Positions 33,374 to 41,979 of a stretch of 64,000 nt of DNA are shown piece by piece (position 1 is the stretch's first letter; each line of letters opens with the position of its first letter). The position numbers and the translations under genes are program-made. Under the pieces are notes generated by a model. The model worked only from the letters and a program-made list of their open reading frames with translations, made no database searches and was not told the origin of the DNA. The DNA is from Actinacidiphila guanduensis (GTDB taxonomy: Bacteria; Actinomycetota; Actinomycetes; Streptomycetales; Streptomycetaceae). The stretch lies in assembly GCF_900103985.1 (NCBI RefSeq), contig NZ_FNIE01000020.1, forward strand, positions 1-64,000, given 5' to 3'.

Positions 33374-34270
33374 CTCGGCGCGCAGCACCGCGGCCACGCG
33401 GCTGATCTGCTGCGTCGGCGGGCCGGGCAGGCGGGCCAGCAGCAGGCGCCGCTGCTCCTGGGGGCCGCCGCGGACCGGCAGGACGCGTACCCCGGGCGGT
33501 GCGACGGACACGAGGGTGGCAGGCACGGTGGTCAGCCCGCAGCCCGCGGCGACGAGGTGGAGCTTGGCCAGCCAGTCCCGCGCGGTCAGCACGATCTCGG
33601 GCCTCTCGTCCAGGCCCGGCCACACGCCCATCACCCGCTCCTCCTCCGAGGCGGAGCCGGCGATCCACCGCTGACCGCGCAGGTCGGCGATGTCCACATA
33701 GGTACCGCGGGCCAGCGGATGGCCGGCCGGGACCGCGATGCGCAGGGCGCGTTCGCTCAGCGTCTGCAGGGCGAGCGGGGGCGACTCGGTGTCCGGCGCG
33801 CGGAAGGGCGGCGCGGAGCCGAGCAGGGCGAGGTCGATGCTGCCGGAGCGAAGGGCGCGCGCGAGCGCGGGGGTGCCGCCCTCGCGGCCGACGACGTGCA
33901 GGCCGGGGTCGGTCCGGCTCAGCTCCGCGAGAGCCCGGGCGACCACGACGGCGCCCGCGCTGGGCACCCAGCCGAGGCGGACCGTCCCGCCCTGCTCCGG
34001 CAGGCCGGACAGCTCGCGCGCGGTGGCCTCGATCTCGTCGAGCACTGTCGCAGCGCGGCGCATGACGATACGGCCGGCGTCGGTGAGCCGGACGCCGTCG
34101 CGCCGCCGTTCCAGCAGTTCGGTGCCCGCCGCGCGCTCGATCGCGGCGATCTGCCGGGACACGGCGGACTGGGTGTAGCCCAGCGACACGGCGGCCGCGG
34201 TGAAGGTGCCCTGCTCGGCCACGGCCCGCAGGACGCGCAGCGCGGTGAGCGACACATCGGTGAAGTCCAT
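33356..34270 (-). CDS. LysR-family transcriptional regulator
   Basis: 304 aa. N-terminal winged HTH (LTALRVLRAVAEQGTF, LGYTQSAVSRQIAAIE) and a periplasmic-binding-like effector domain (about residues 90-290). ATG 34270 is the family start. It diverges from an SDR gene across 71 bp holding the palindrome GCACGTGTGC, the arrangement expected for LysR control of the two SDR genes. The inducer is unknown. Confidence 0.92.
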   Translation of the reverse strand: MDFTDVSLTALRVLRAVAEQGTFTAAAVSLGYTQSAVSRQIAAIERAAGTELLERRRDGVRLTDAGRIVMRRAATVLDEIEATARELSGLPEQGGTVRLGWVPSAGAVVVARALAELSRTDPGLHVVGREGGTPALARALRSGSIDLALLGSAPPFRAPDTESPPLALQTLSERALRIAVPAGHPLARGTYVDIADLRGQRWIAGSASEEERVMGVWPGLDERPEIVLTARDWLAKLHLVAAGCGLTTVPATLVSVAPPGVRVLPVRGGPQEQRRLLLARLPGPPTQQISRVAAVLRAEAIAWQ

Positions 34271-34341
34271 GACGTTTACGCATAGCACGTGTGCCGAACT
34301 TTCGTTGGCGACATGGACGCGGCGTTCTTAGCGTGGAGGGC
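34271..34341. promoter_or_regulatory. lysR-SDR divergent promoter
   Basis: GCACGTGTGC (34285-34294) is a perfect palindrome in the 71-bp gap, a plausible LysR dimer site. Confidence 0.45.
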
Positions 34342-35229
34342 ATGAACGTTTCCCGTATCGCCCTTGTCACCGGCGCCAACCAGGGACTCGGCCGCGCCCT
34401 CGCCGAGGGGTTGGCCGCCCGCATGGAGCCGGACGACCTGGTCCTGCTCACCGGCCGCAACCCGCAGCGGGTGGCCGACGCGGCGCGCGAGACCGCGCAG
34501 GCGGACGCGACCCGGGCCCGCGTCGAGGGCCGGGTCCTCGACGTCACGGACTCCGGCGCCGTCGCCCGCCTCGCCGAGGAGCTGCGGACCCGCCACGGCG
34601 GGGTCGACATCGTCGTGTCCAACGCGGTGGCCCGCCTGCTGCCCGGCGAGTCGCAGTCCGAGCGGGCCGACGAGTTCATCGACGTCTCCAACACCGCGAC
34701 CCACACGATCCTGCGCGCCTTCGGCCCCATCCTGCGTCCGGGCGGCCGGCTCATCGTGGTGGCCAGCAGCCTCGGCACCCTCGGCCACCTCCCCGCGCGG
34801 CTGCACCCCCTCTTCGACGGCGCGAGCCTCGACCAGGTCGAGTACGCCGTCGAGTCCTGGCGCACGGCCGTCCACCGGGGGACGGCCGTGGAGGAGGGCT
34901 GGCCGCTGTGGCTGAACGTGCCCTCGAAGGTGGCCCAGGTCGCCGCGGTCCGCGCGGTCGCCGCCGAGCGCCGCGAGCGCGACCTGGCGGCCGGCACCCT
35001 GGTCGCCGCCGTGTGCCCGGGGATGGTGGACACCCCCACCTCGCGCCCCTGGTTCGACGACTACAGCCAGGCCCAGTCCCCCGAGCAGGCCGCCGCCGCC
35101 GTCCTCGACCTGATCCTCGCCGAGCACGTCGACCCGGCCCTGTACGGGGAGCTGGTCCGCTTCGGCCACGCCCTGGACTGGCACGCCGGCACTCCGCCGA
35201 CTGCCCAGAACGACCTGCTCGTCCCGTGA
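34342..35229 (+). CDS. SDR-family protein lacking the catalytic Tyr
   Basis: 295 aa. The Rossmann motif TGANQGLG is intact and VASS supplies the Ser. At the YxxxK site the sequence is NVPSK: the Lys is present but the Tyr position is Asn, and the usual NNAG is SNAV. An unusual active site or a non-catalytic role is possible. ATG 34342 follows GGAGG. It is divergent from lysR and 70 bp ahead of a second SDR gene. Confidence 0.85.
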   Translation: MNVSRIALVTGANQGLGRALAEGLAARMEPDDLVLLTGRNPQRVADAARETAQADATRARVEGRVLDVTDSGAVARLAEELRTRHGGVDIVVSNAVARLLPGESQSERADEFIDVSNTATHTILRAFGPILRPGGRLIVVASSLGTLGHLPARLHPLFDGASLDQVEYAVESWRTAVHRGTAVEEGWPLWLNVPSKVAQVAAVRAVAAERRERDLAAGTLVAAVCPGMVDTPTSRPWFDDYSQAQSPEQAAAAVLDLILAEHVDPALYGELVRFGHALDWHAGTPPTAQNDLLVP

Positions 35230-35299
35230 CCCCGCGTCCGACGCACCCCTACCGCGCCCCTACCGCACCCCTACCGCACCACTGCAAGGAGTTCTCCCC

Positions 35300-36244
35300 G
35301 TGACTGCCCTCACCACCCCCTTCGGCTTCGGCACCACCACGGCCGAGGTCACCGAAGGGATCGACCTCACCGGCCGCCGCGCGGTCGTCACCGGCGCCTC
35401 GTCCGGGCTGGGCGCGGAGACGGCCCGCGCGCTGGCCGCCATCGGAGCGGAGGTCACCCTCGCCGTGCGGGACACGGCCGCGGGCGAGAAGGTCGCCAAG
35501 GAGATCACGGCGGCCACCGGCAACCACGACGTGCGCGTGGCGCCCCTCGACCTGACCGACCTGGCGTCGGTCGCCGCCTTCGCCGGCCGCTGGCAGGGGC
35601 CGCTGCACATCCTCGTGAACAACGCGGGCGTCATGGCCTGCCCCGAGCAGCACACCGAGCAGGGCTGGGAGTGGCAGTTCGCCACCAACCACCTGGGTCA
35701 CTTCGCCCTCGCCACCGCCTTGCACGGCGCGCTGGCCGCGGCCGGCAATGCCCGGGTGGTGGCGGTGAGTTCGTCCGGGCACCAGCGGTCGCCGATCGTG
35801 TGGGACGACATCGACTTCGCCTTCCGCCCCTACGACCCCTGGCTCGCCTACGGCCAGTCCAAGACGGCCAACGTCCTCTTCGCGGTGGAGGCGAGCCGGC
35901 GCTGGGCCGGCGACGGCATCACCGCCAACGCGGTGATGCCCGGCGCGATCTACACCAATCTGCAGCGCCACACAGGCGGCGGGGGAAGCCGCCGGGTGCC
36001 CGCCGAGCTGATCAAGACCGTCGAACAGGGCGCGGCGACCTCGGTCCTGCTCGCGGCCTCGCCGCTCCTGGAGGGCATCGGCGGCCGCTACTTCGTCGAC
36101 TGCAACGAGACGGAGGTCGTCGACCGGCGCTCCGGCACGCTGCACGGCGTGGCGCGGTACGCCGTCGACCCGGCGGGGGCGCAGCGGCTGTGGAACCTCT
36201 CGCAGGAACGGGTGGCGCGGTTCCTTCCCGGAAGCCTCGCCTAG
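35300..36244 (+). CDS. SDR oxidoreductase, retinol-dehydrogenase-like
   Basis: 314 aa classical-type SDR: TGASSGLG cofactor site, NNAGVMA, SSSGH and YGQSK (Tyr and Lys in place). The C-terminal extension ending FLPGSLA matches the long retinol-dehydrogenase/WWOX-like subgroup. NAD(P) dependence follows from the fold; substrate unknown. GTG 35300 follows AAGGAG. It is probably co-transcribed with the preceding SDR gene under LysR control. Confidence 0.92.
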   Translation: MTALTTPFGFGTTTAEVTEGIDLTGRRAVVTGASSGLGAETARALAAIGAEVTLAVRDTAAGEKVAKEITAATGNHDVRVAPLDLTDLASVAAFAGRWQGPLHILVNNAGVMACPEQHTEQGWEWQFATNHLGHFALATALHGALAAAGNARVVAVSSSGHQRSPIVWDDIDFAFRPYDPWLAYGQSKTANVLFAVEASRRWAGDGITANAVMPGAIYTNLQRHTGGGGSRRVPAELIKTVEQGAATSVLLAASPLLEGIGGRYFVDCNETEVVDRRSGTLHGVARYAVDPAGAQRLWNLSQERVARFLPGSLA

Positions 36245-36252
36245 CAAGCACC

Positions 36253-36319
36253 CCCCGGCGCTCCTTGGACGGCGCCCTTCGTACGAAGGGTGCGGCGTAT
36301 CGCCCAAGGGGCGCCGGGG
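36253..36319. terminator. nested inverted repeats between convergent genes
   Basis: Outer arms CCCCGGCG (36253) and CGCCGGGG (36312-36319), middle arms CCTTGG (36263) and CCAAGG (36304-36309), and inner CCCTTCGTACGAAGGG (36275-36290, a perfect palindrome) can form a long branched hairpin between the SDR and HBHA-like genes. Confidence 0.7.
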
Positions 36320-36430
36320 TCGGGCCCGGGTGACGCTCCGGGGGGTTGCGTGACCGGCCACGGCGGTTCCGGGGCCGGGAACGGCGGGGAACCCCCTACA
36401 GCGGGGGAACCCTCCTGCCCGGCGGGAGCC

Positions 36431-36970
36431 CTACGGCTTGCGCGGGGTCGTCTTCTTCGCGGGGGCCTGCTTCTTCGCCGCTGCGGGCGTCGGCTTGGCC
36501 TCGGGCTTCGCGGCCGGCTTGGCGGCGGGCTTCGCGCTCAGCTCGCCCTTGGGGTCGGCCTCCTCGCCGCGCCACTTGGCGACGGCTCCCTTGCCGCGGG
36601 CGGCCAGCTCGTCGTACGTCTCACGGGTCCGCACGGCGTACTCGGCCGCGCGGCCGACGCCCTGCAGAGCGATCCCCTGCACGGACTCGCCGAGCTTGCG
36701 GAGGTCCCGCAGCTCCTTGAGGTCGATGTCGGAGAACGTCTCGTTGAGCCGCGTCTGGGCGTCCTTGGCGCTCGCGGTGACGCGCTGCTGGACCTCCTTG
36801 GGGTCGGTCGCCCGCAGCTTGCCGATCCGCTCGGGCGCCTGCTCGCGGAACTTGTCCAGCAGCGCGGGCACCTCCTTGAGCTTCTCGGCGGCGAGGTCGG
36901 CGGTGCCCGCGACCGCGTACAGCGGGGTCGGGTTGCGCAGGCCCTTCACGATGTCGTCGGTGATAGCCAT
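36431..36970 (-). CDS. HBHA-like coiled-coil protein with Lys/Ala/Pro tail
   Basis: 179 aa. A helical, coiled-coil-like core (about residues 25-140) ends in a tail of repeated AKPAAKPEAK units, as in mycobacterial heparin-binding haemagglutinin. There is no signal peptide. Family relatives bind polyanions; here DNA, lipid or cell-wall polymers are possible targets. ATG 36970 follows AAGGAAC. The next gene (XRE) precedes it by 22 bp, so they likely form an operon. Confidence 0.82.
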   Translation of the reverse strand: MAITDDIVKGLRNPTPLYAVAGTADLAAEKLKEVPALLDKFREQAPERIGKLRATDPKEVQQRVTASAKDAQTRLNETFSDIDLKELRDLRKLGESVQGIALQGVGRAAEYAVRTRETYDELAARGKGAVAKWRGEEADPKGELSAKPAAKPAAKPEAKPTPAAAKKQAPAKKTTPRKP

Positions 36971-36992
36971 GGCTGTCGTTCCGTTCCTTTCG

Positions 36993-37439
36993 TCACGCGG
37001 TGGCGGCCGCGTCGTCGGGGCCGTCGGGTGCTTTCGGGTCGTCCGGGCCGCCCGGGCCGTTCCTGGGCCCGCCGGTGGGGGCCGGGTCGGCGGCGGCCGC
37101 GTTCTCCTTGCGGAAGGACTCGTAGATCTGGATCAGCACCTGCTTCTGGCGCTCGCTGATCGAGGGGTCCATGAGGATGGCGGCCGGCACTTCCAGCTCC
37201 TGCCGCTCGCGGGCGTCGAGCATGCCGGCCTGCACGTACAGCGTCTCGGCGGATATCCGCAGCGCCTTCGCGAGCTGCTGCAGGATCTCCGCGCTCGGCT
37301 TGCGCAGGCCGCGCTCGATCTGGCTCAGATAGGGGTTCGACACCCCGGCGGCGTCCGCCAGCTGCCGCAGGCTCAGCTGCGCGCTGCGCCGCTGCTCCCG
37401 CAGGAACTCCCCGAGCTCCCCGACCTTCAACGCACCCAT
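36993..37439 (-). CDS. XRE-family helix-turn-helix regulator
   Basis: 148 aa. The HTH lies at about residues 10-65 (LGEFLREQRRSAQLSLRQLADAAGVSNPYLSQIERGLRKPS). A C-terminal low-complexity Pro/Gly/Asp tail follows. ATG 37439 sits after a purine-rich GTAGGGGG stretch. An inverted repeat upstream (37469-37489) overlaps the likely -35, which suggests autorepression. It is upstream of the HBHA-like gene in a probable operon. Confidence 0.9.
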   Translation of the reverse strand: MGALKVGELGEFLREQRRSAQLSLRQLADAAGVSNPYLSQIERGLRKPSAEILQQLAKALRISAETLYVQAGMLDARERQELEVPAAILMDPSISERQKQVLIQIYESFRKENAAAADPAPTGGPRNGPGGPDDPKAPDGPDDAAATA

Positions 37440-37468
37440 CCCCCTACGATCCCCCACCCCGCTAACTT

Positions 37469-37489
37469 TTGCAAGCACCCCGCTTGCAA
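37469..37489 (-). promoter_or_regulatory. operator/promoter of the XRE gene
   Basis: TTGCAAGC-ACCCC-GCTTGCAA is a perfect 8-bp inverted repeat. On the minus strand TTGCAA can act as -35 with TTAGCG 18 bp later. The overlap suggests repression by the gene's own product. Confidence 0.6.
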
Positions 37490-37617
37490 CTGTAGCCCTC
37501 CCGAGCGAGCCGCCCTCCCCTGTACCACCCGAGGACGCCCCGGGCTGAAGGCGCCCCGAGGACCGGAAGGCCGGGCTGAGGCGTGGACCCCGCGCGCTGC
37601 TCAGTAGGGTGCGCGGC

Positions 37618-38163
37618 ATGAGCATGGATGCCGGGTTCACTTGTTCGTGTTGCGGGGAGTACCACGCGGAGGTGCCCATGAGCTTCACGGCTCCCGCGCC
37701 CTATGTCTGGCAGCCGGGCTTTGCCGACGCGCCCGGGTGCCTCCTGTCGGCGGACCAGTGCGTCATCAACGACGAGCACTACTTCGTCAAGGGGCTCATC
37801 GAGATACCCGTCCTCGACGGCGACGAGGTCTTCTCCTGGGGCGTCTGGGTCTCGCTCAGCCGCTCCAACTTCGCCCGCGCGGCAGAACTCTGGGACACCC
37901 CCGGCCGCGAGTCCGAGCCCCCGTACTTCGGCTGGCTGTGCACGGACCTGCCCTTCTACTCCCCCACCACCATCCATCTCAAGACGCACGTCCACACCAT
38001 GCCGGTCGGCCGGCGCCCCACGATCGAACTCGAACCGACGTCGCACCCCCTGGCCGTCGACCAGCGCACGGGCATCACCACGCAGCGCGTCCGCGAAATA
38101 GCCGAAGCGACCCTCCACCCCGGCTCGGCCTTGAGTCGGCTGCGACCTGACCCTGGCGCCTGA
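37618..38163 (+). CDS. DUF2199-family protein
   Basis: 181 aa. The N-terminal FTCSCCGEYHAEVPMSFTA and FVKGLIEIPV, FSWGVWVSLS match DUF2199, a family of unknown function with a possible small zinc site at CxCC. ATG 37618 (second ATG 37624) begins the family's usual start. No signal peptide. It stands between the XRE operon and the GNAT remnant. Confidence 0.88.
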   Translation: MSMDAGFTCSCCGEYHAEVPMSFTAPAPYVWQPGFADAPGCLLSADQCVINDEHYFVKGLIEIPVLDGDEVFSWGVWVSLSRSNFARAAELWDTPGRESEPPYFGWLCTDLPFYSPTTIHLKTHVHTMPVGRRPTIELEPTSHPLAVDQRTGITTQRVREIAEATLHPGSALSRLRPDPGA

Positions 38164-38193
38164 GGCTCCTCTCGCAGAGGGGCCGGCGGCGAG

Positions 38194-38298
38194 ATGGGCG
38201 ACGCCGCGAACCCCACCTCCAACGCCCTCTACCGGCGCATCGGTTACCGCCCGATCGCTCCGATCGACGTCTACGACTTCGCCGCCGCGGCCCCGTAA
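38194..38298 (+). pseudogene. C-terminal remnant of a GNAT acetyltransferase
   Basis: This frame encodes ANPTSNALYRRIGYRP followed by VYDF and a stop, the standard GNAT C-terminal motif B, but nothing N-terminal remains: the DUF2199 gene ends 30 bp upstream. The intact GNAT gene at 38309 has its own C-terminus, so this is a relic of a different gene. Confidence 0.65.
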
Positions 38299-38308
38299 GG
38301 TCGGCGGC

Positions 38309-38749
38309 ATGGGTGTCGTGGTCGAGGTGGCGGGCGAGGCGGGCGACGAACTCGTGGCAGCGCTGCGGCAGTTGCTGCCGCAACTGTCCCCCGAGGGGAC
38401 GGTTCCCGACGCCGAAGCGATCGCGCGGGTGGCGGCCGCGGCGGCGAACACCGTGCTGGTCGCCCGCGTCGAAGGCGTGATCGTGGGGACGTTGACGCTC
38501 GTGGTCGTCCCCGGGCTCACGGGGACGCGGGCCCGGATCGAGGACGTGGTGGTGGACGGGGCCGCGCGCGGGCACGGCGTGGGAGCCGCGCTCACCGAGG
38601 AGGCGCTGCGCCTGGCCGAGCGGGCCGGCGCCCGCACCGTGGACCTCACCTCGCGCCCCTCCCGCGAAGCGGCGAACCGCCTCTACCGCCGCCTCGGCTT
38701 CGAGCCCCGCGACTCCCACGTGCTGCGGTACACCGTGCGGCCGCGCTGA
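38309..38749 (+). CDS. GNAT-family N-acetyltransferase
   Basis: 146 aa. Motif A is RIEDVVVDGAARGHGVGAAL (pantetheine-binding R-G-H-G-V-G) near residue 80; motif B is NRLYRRLGFEPR. Substrate unknown. ATG 38309 follows GTAAGG. The next GNAT gene lies 36 bp downstream. Confidence 0.88.
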   Translation: MGVVVEVAGEAGDELVAALRQLLPQLSPEGTVPDAEAIARVAAAAANTVLVARVEGVIVGTLTLVVVPGLTGTRARIEDVVVDGAARGHGVGAALTEEALRLAERAGARTVDLTSRPSREAANRLYRRLGFEPRDSHVLRYTVRPR

Positions 38750-38785
38750 GGAAAACCACTTGCGGCGCTCCGTAGCGTCGAAGGC

Positions 38786-39664
38786 ATGACCGACATCGAG
38801 ACCTTGCGCGCCGCGTACGACGAGCAGATGCGCGGCGTGCCTCCGCATCCCCCCGCGGGCGTCACCCACGAGCAGGACGGACCGCTGCTGCGGATCGTCG
38901 GGCAGCACCGCGGCTTCGTCACCGGTCCGCGCGATCTGGGGCTGCGCGGCGCGGAGCTGGACCGGCTGATCGCCCGGCAGCGGGACTGGTTCGCCGCCCG
39001 CGGCGAGGCCGTGGAGTGGAAGACCCGCGGGCACGACCTGCCCGCCGACCTGCCCGAACGCCTGCGCGCGGCCGGCTTCGTGCCCGAGGAGCAGGAGACG
39101 GTCCTCATCGGCCGCACGGCGGAGCTGGCCGGGCCGGCGGCCCCGCCGGAGGGCGTCACCCTGCGCCAGGTCACCGCGGACGCGGACATGCACCGCATCG
39201 CCGCGATGGAGTCGGCCGTCTGGGGCCAGGACTGGAGCTGGCTCGCCGACGACCTGATCGGCCGCGTGGCAGCGACTCCCGACGAGATCACGGTGCTGGT
39301 GGCGGAAGCCGCACCGGGGGCCGCACCGGGAGCGGCGGAAGCCCGTACCGGGTCCGGCCCCTCGGCCGCGCCCGTACTCGCCCCCGATGCCGGCCCCCGC
39401 GGCGAGGTCGTCTGCGCCGCCTGGCTCGTCCACCGGCCCGGCACCCGCTTCGCCAGCCTCTGGGGTGGCTCCACCCTGCCCGCCTGGCGGGGTCGCGGGA
39501 TCTACCGGTCGCTGGTCGCCGCCCGCGCCGGGCTCGCCGCCGCCCGCGGGGTGGAATACCTGCAGGTCGACGCCTCCGACGACAGCGCCCCCATCCTCCG
39601 CCGCCTCGGCTTCCACGCCGTGACGACCACCACCCCGTACGTCTGGTCGCCGAAACCGGCGTAG
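38786..39664 (+). CDS. GNAT-family N-acetyltransferase (long form)
   Basis: 292 aa. The catalytic GNAT domain is in the C-terminal half, with GSTLPAWRGRGIYRSLV (acetyl-CoA loop) and APILRRLGFH. The N-terminal half is a second, degenerate GNAT-like region, and an Ala/Gly/Pro insertion lies near residues 175-200. ATG 38786 is the only good start. Substrate unknown. Confidence 0.88.
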   Translation: MTDIETLRAAYDEQMRGVPPHPPAGVTHEQDGPLLRIVGQHRGFVTGPRDLGLRGAELDRLIARQRDWFAARGEAVEWKTRGHDLPADLPERLRAAGFVPEEQETVLIGRTAELAGPAAPPEGVTLRQVTADADMHRIAAMESAVWGQDWSWLADDLIGRVAATPDEITVLVAEAAPGAAPGAAEARTGSGPSAAPVLAPDAGPRGEVVCAAWLVHRPGTRFASLWGGSTLPAWRGRGIYRSLVAARAGLAAARGVEYLQVDASDDSAPILRRLGFHAVTTTTPYVWSPKPA

Positions 39665-39704
39665 GCACGTCGCCCCGGCCACGCATAAGCCCCAGGATGA
39701 TCCG

Positions 39705-40616
39705 ATGGACCCTCGCGCCATGCCCGCCGCAGAGCTGCCCCTTTCGCCCGCGCTCGTGCGGCGGCTGCTGGCCGAGCAGCACCCCGACCTCGCCGACCTG
39801 CCGGTCGAGGTGCTGGCCAACGGGTGGGACAACCTCGTCTGCCGGCTCGGCGACGACCTGCTGGTACGGCTCCCCCGCCGGGCCGCCTCCGCCGCGCTCG
39901 TGGCGCACGAGCAGCGCTGGCTGCCGGAGCTGGCCGCGCGCCTGCCGCTGCCCGTCCCGGCGCCGGTGCGCACCGGCCGTCCCGGCGCGGGGTACCCGTG
40001 GGCCTGGAGCGTGGTGCCCTACCTGCGCGGGGAGATCGCGGCCCGTACGCCGCCGGCCGACCCGTACGCGGCCGCGCTCGCGCTCGGCGGCTTCCTGCGG
40101 GCCCTGCACGTGCCGGCGCCGCCGGACGCCCCGGCCAATCCGGTGCGCGGCATCCCGCTCGCCGGACGGGCCGCCGGGGTCGGGCGGCAGCTCCCGCACC
40201 TGGAGGGCGCCGAGCGGGCGGCCGCCGGGCGGCTGTGGGAGGCGGCGGTCGCGGCCCCCGCCTGGGACGGCCCGCCGCTCTGGCTGCACGGCGACCTGCA
40301 TCCGGCGAACGTCCTCATCGACGCGGGCGCGGTGGCGGCCGTGATCGACTTCGGCGACGTCACCGGGGGCGATCCGGCCACCGATCTGGCGGTGGCGTGG
40401 ATGCTGCTGCCGGCGCGGGCCGCGCGCGAGGAGTTCCGCCGCGCGTACGGGCGGGCGGACGGCGCCACCTGGCTCCGGGCCCGCGGCTGGGCACTCGCCC
40501 TGGCCCTCGTCTTCCTCACCCATTCGGCCGACAATCCGCTGATGGCCGCGGTGGGCCGCCGCACCCTGGACGCGGTGCTGGCCGACGGGCCCGAGCCGGG
40601 ACCCGCTTCCCGCTGA
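39705..40616 (+). CDS. aminoglycoside-phosphotransferase-family kinase
   Basis: 303 aa. LHGDLHPANVLID (catalytic HxDxxxxN) and VIDFGDVTGGDPATDLA (metal-binding DFG-like) place it in the APH/choline-kinase-like fold. The N-terminal lobe includes WDNLVCRLGDDLLVRLPRR. Such proteins often phosphorylate small metabolites rather than antibiotics; the substrate is unknown. ATG 39705 and ATG 39720 are both possible. Confidence 0.88.
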   Translation: MDPRAMPAAELPLSPALVRRLLAEQHPDLADLPVEVLANGWDNLVCRLGDDLLVRLPRRAASAALVAHEQRWLPELAARLPLPVPAPVRTGRPGAGYPWAWSVVPYLRGEIAARTPPADPYAAALALGGFLRALHVPAPPDAPANPVRGIPLAGRAAGVGRQLPHLEGAERAAAGRLWEAAVAAPAWDGPPLWLHGDLHPANVLIDAGAVAAVIDFGDVTGGDPATDLAVAWMLLPARAAREEFRRAYGRADGATWLRARGWALALALVFLTHSADNPLMAAVGRRTLDAVLADGPEPGPASR

Positions 40617-40907
40617 CCGGCGGAGCCGCCTCGCAGGGGGGGTGGGCGGGCCCGTGCGGGCGGGGCCGTCTCGCAGCGTGGAAACGGGGGGCGCGGGGTT
40701 CGCGGGGCGAGGGATACTCGAACGGACCCGCACGCACGAAGGAACCCTCGGCCGGAAGCACGGCAAGCAAGGCGAGCACGGCAAGCACCGCACACTGCAT
40801 GAGCCACGCAGTCCGCACCAGCCGGACAGGCCGGCACGGCAGCACGGCAGGCGCGCCGAGCACCGTACCGAGGGAACCCGCAGCCCCGTAAGAAGGAGAA
40901 CGCCGCG

Positions 40908-41936
40908 ATGAGGATCGGAATCGTCGGAGCCACCGGCCAGGTCGGCGGGGTCGTACGCAAGGTGCTGGCCGAGCGCGCGTTCCCGGTGACCGAGCTCCGT
41001 CTCTTCGCCTCGGCCCGCTCGGCCGGCCGCACGCTGGACTGGGCCGGGGGCCAGGTCACCGTCGAGGACGCGGCCACCGCCGACTACCGCGGCCTGGACA
41101 TCGCGATCTTCTCGGCCGGCGGCGCCACCTCCCGGGCGCTGGCGGAGCGGGTGGCCGGCCAGGGCGTCGTGGTGATCGACAACTCCTCCGCGTGGCGCCG
41201 CGACCCCGAGGTGCCGCTGGTCGTCTCCGAGGTCAACCCGCACGCGCTCGCCCACCGTCCCAAGGGCATCATCGCCAACCCGAACTGCACCACGATGGCT
41301 GCCATGCCGGTGCTGCGGCCGCTGCACGCGGAGGCCGGGCTGGTCGCGCTGGTCGCCACCACCTACCAGGCGGTCTCCGGCTCGGGCCTGTCCGGCGTCG
41401 CCGAACTGCACGGCCAGGCGCTCAAGGTCACCGACCGGGCCGACGCCCTCACCTTCGACGGCGCCGCCGTGGAGTTCCCCGAGCCGGCCGTCTACAAGCG
41501 GCCCATCGCGTACAACGTGCTCCCCTTCGCCGGCAACCTCGTGGACGACGGCAGCTTCGAGACCGACGAGGAGCAGAAGCTGCGCAACGAGTCCCGCAAG
41601 ATCCTGGAGATCCCCGAGCTGAAGGTCTCCGGCACCTGCGTGCGGGTCCCCGTCTTCACCGGCCACTCGCTGCAGCTCAACGCGCGCTTCGAGCGCCCGA
41701 TCAGCGTCGAGCGGGCCTACGAGCTGCTGGCCGCCGCGCCCGGTGTCGAGATCTCCGAGATCCCCACCCCGCTGCAGGCCGCGGGCAAGGACCCCTCCTA
41801 CGTCGGCCGCATCCGGGTGGACGAGACGGTGGAGAACGGCCTCGCGCTCTTCGTCTCCAACGACAACCTGCGCAAGGGCGCCGCGCTCAACGCGGTGCAG
41901 CTCGCCGAGCTGGTGGCGGCCGAACTCACGGCCTGA
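40908..41936 (+). CDS. asd: aspartate-semialdehyde dehydrogenase
   Basis: 342 aa. GATGQVGGVVRKVL is the NADP-binding motif, NPNCTTM carries the active-site Cys, and FTGHSLQLNA the catalytic His. It reduces aspartyl phosphate to the semialdehyde, the branch point to lysine/diaminopimelate, threonine and methionine. ATG 40908 has AAGGAGA upstream. The aspartokinase partner is not in this window. The 291 bp upstream are GCACGGCAAG-like simple sequence. Confidence 0.95.
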   Translation: MRIGIVGATGQVGGVVRKVLAERAFPVTELRLFASARSAGRTLDWAGGQVTVEDAATADYRGLDIAIFSAGGATSRALAERVAGQGVVVIDNSSAWRRDPEVPLVVSEVNPHALAHRPKGIIANPNCTTMAAMPVLRPLHAEAGLVALVATTYQAVSGSGLSGVAELHGQALKVTDRADALTFDGAAVEFPEPAVYKRPIAYNVLPFAGNLVDDGSFETDEEQKLRNESRKILEIPELKVSGTCVRVPVFTGHSLQLNARFERPISVERAYELLAAAPGVEISEIPTPLQAAGKDPSYVGRIRVDETVENGLALFVSNDNLRKGAALNAVQLAELVAAELTA

Positions 41937-41948
41937 GCCGTGCGGTTC

Positions 41949-41975
41949 GAGCGGGGCCGCACCTCGGCCCCGCTC
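41949..41975. terminator. hairpin between asd and M14 peptidase
   Basis: GAGCGGGGCC and its complement form a 10-bp stem with a seven-base loop between convergent stops at 41936 and 41980. Confidence 0.75.
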
Positions 41976-41979
41976 GCCT

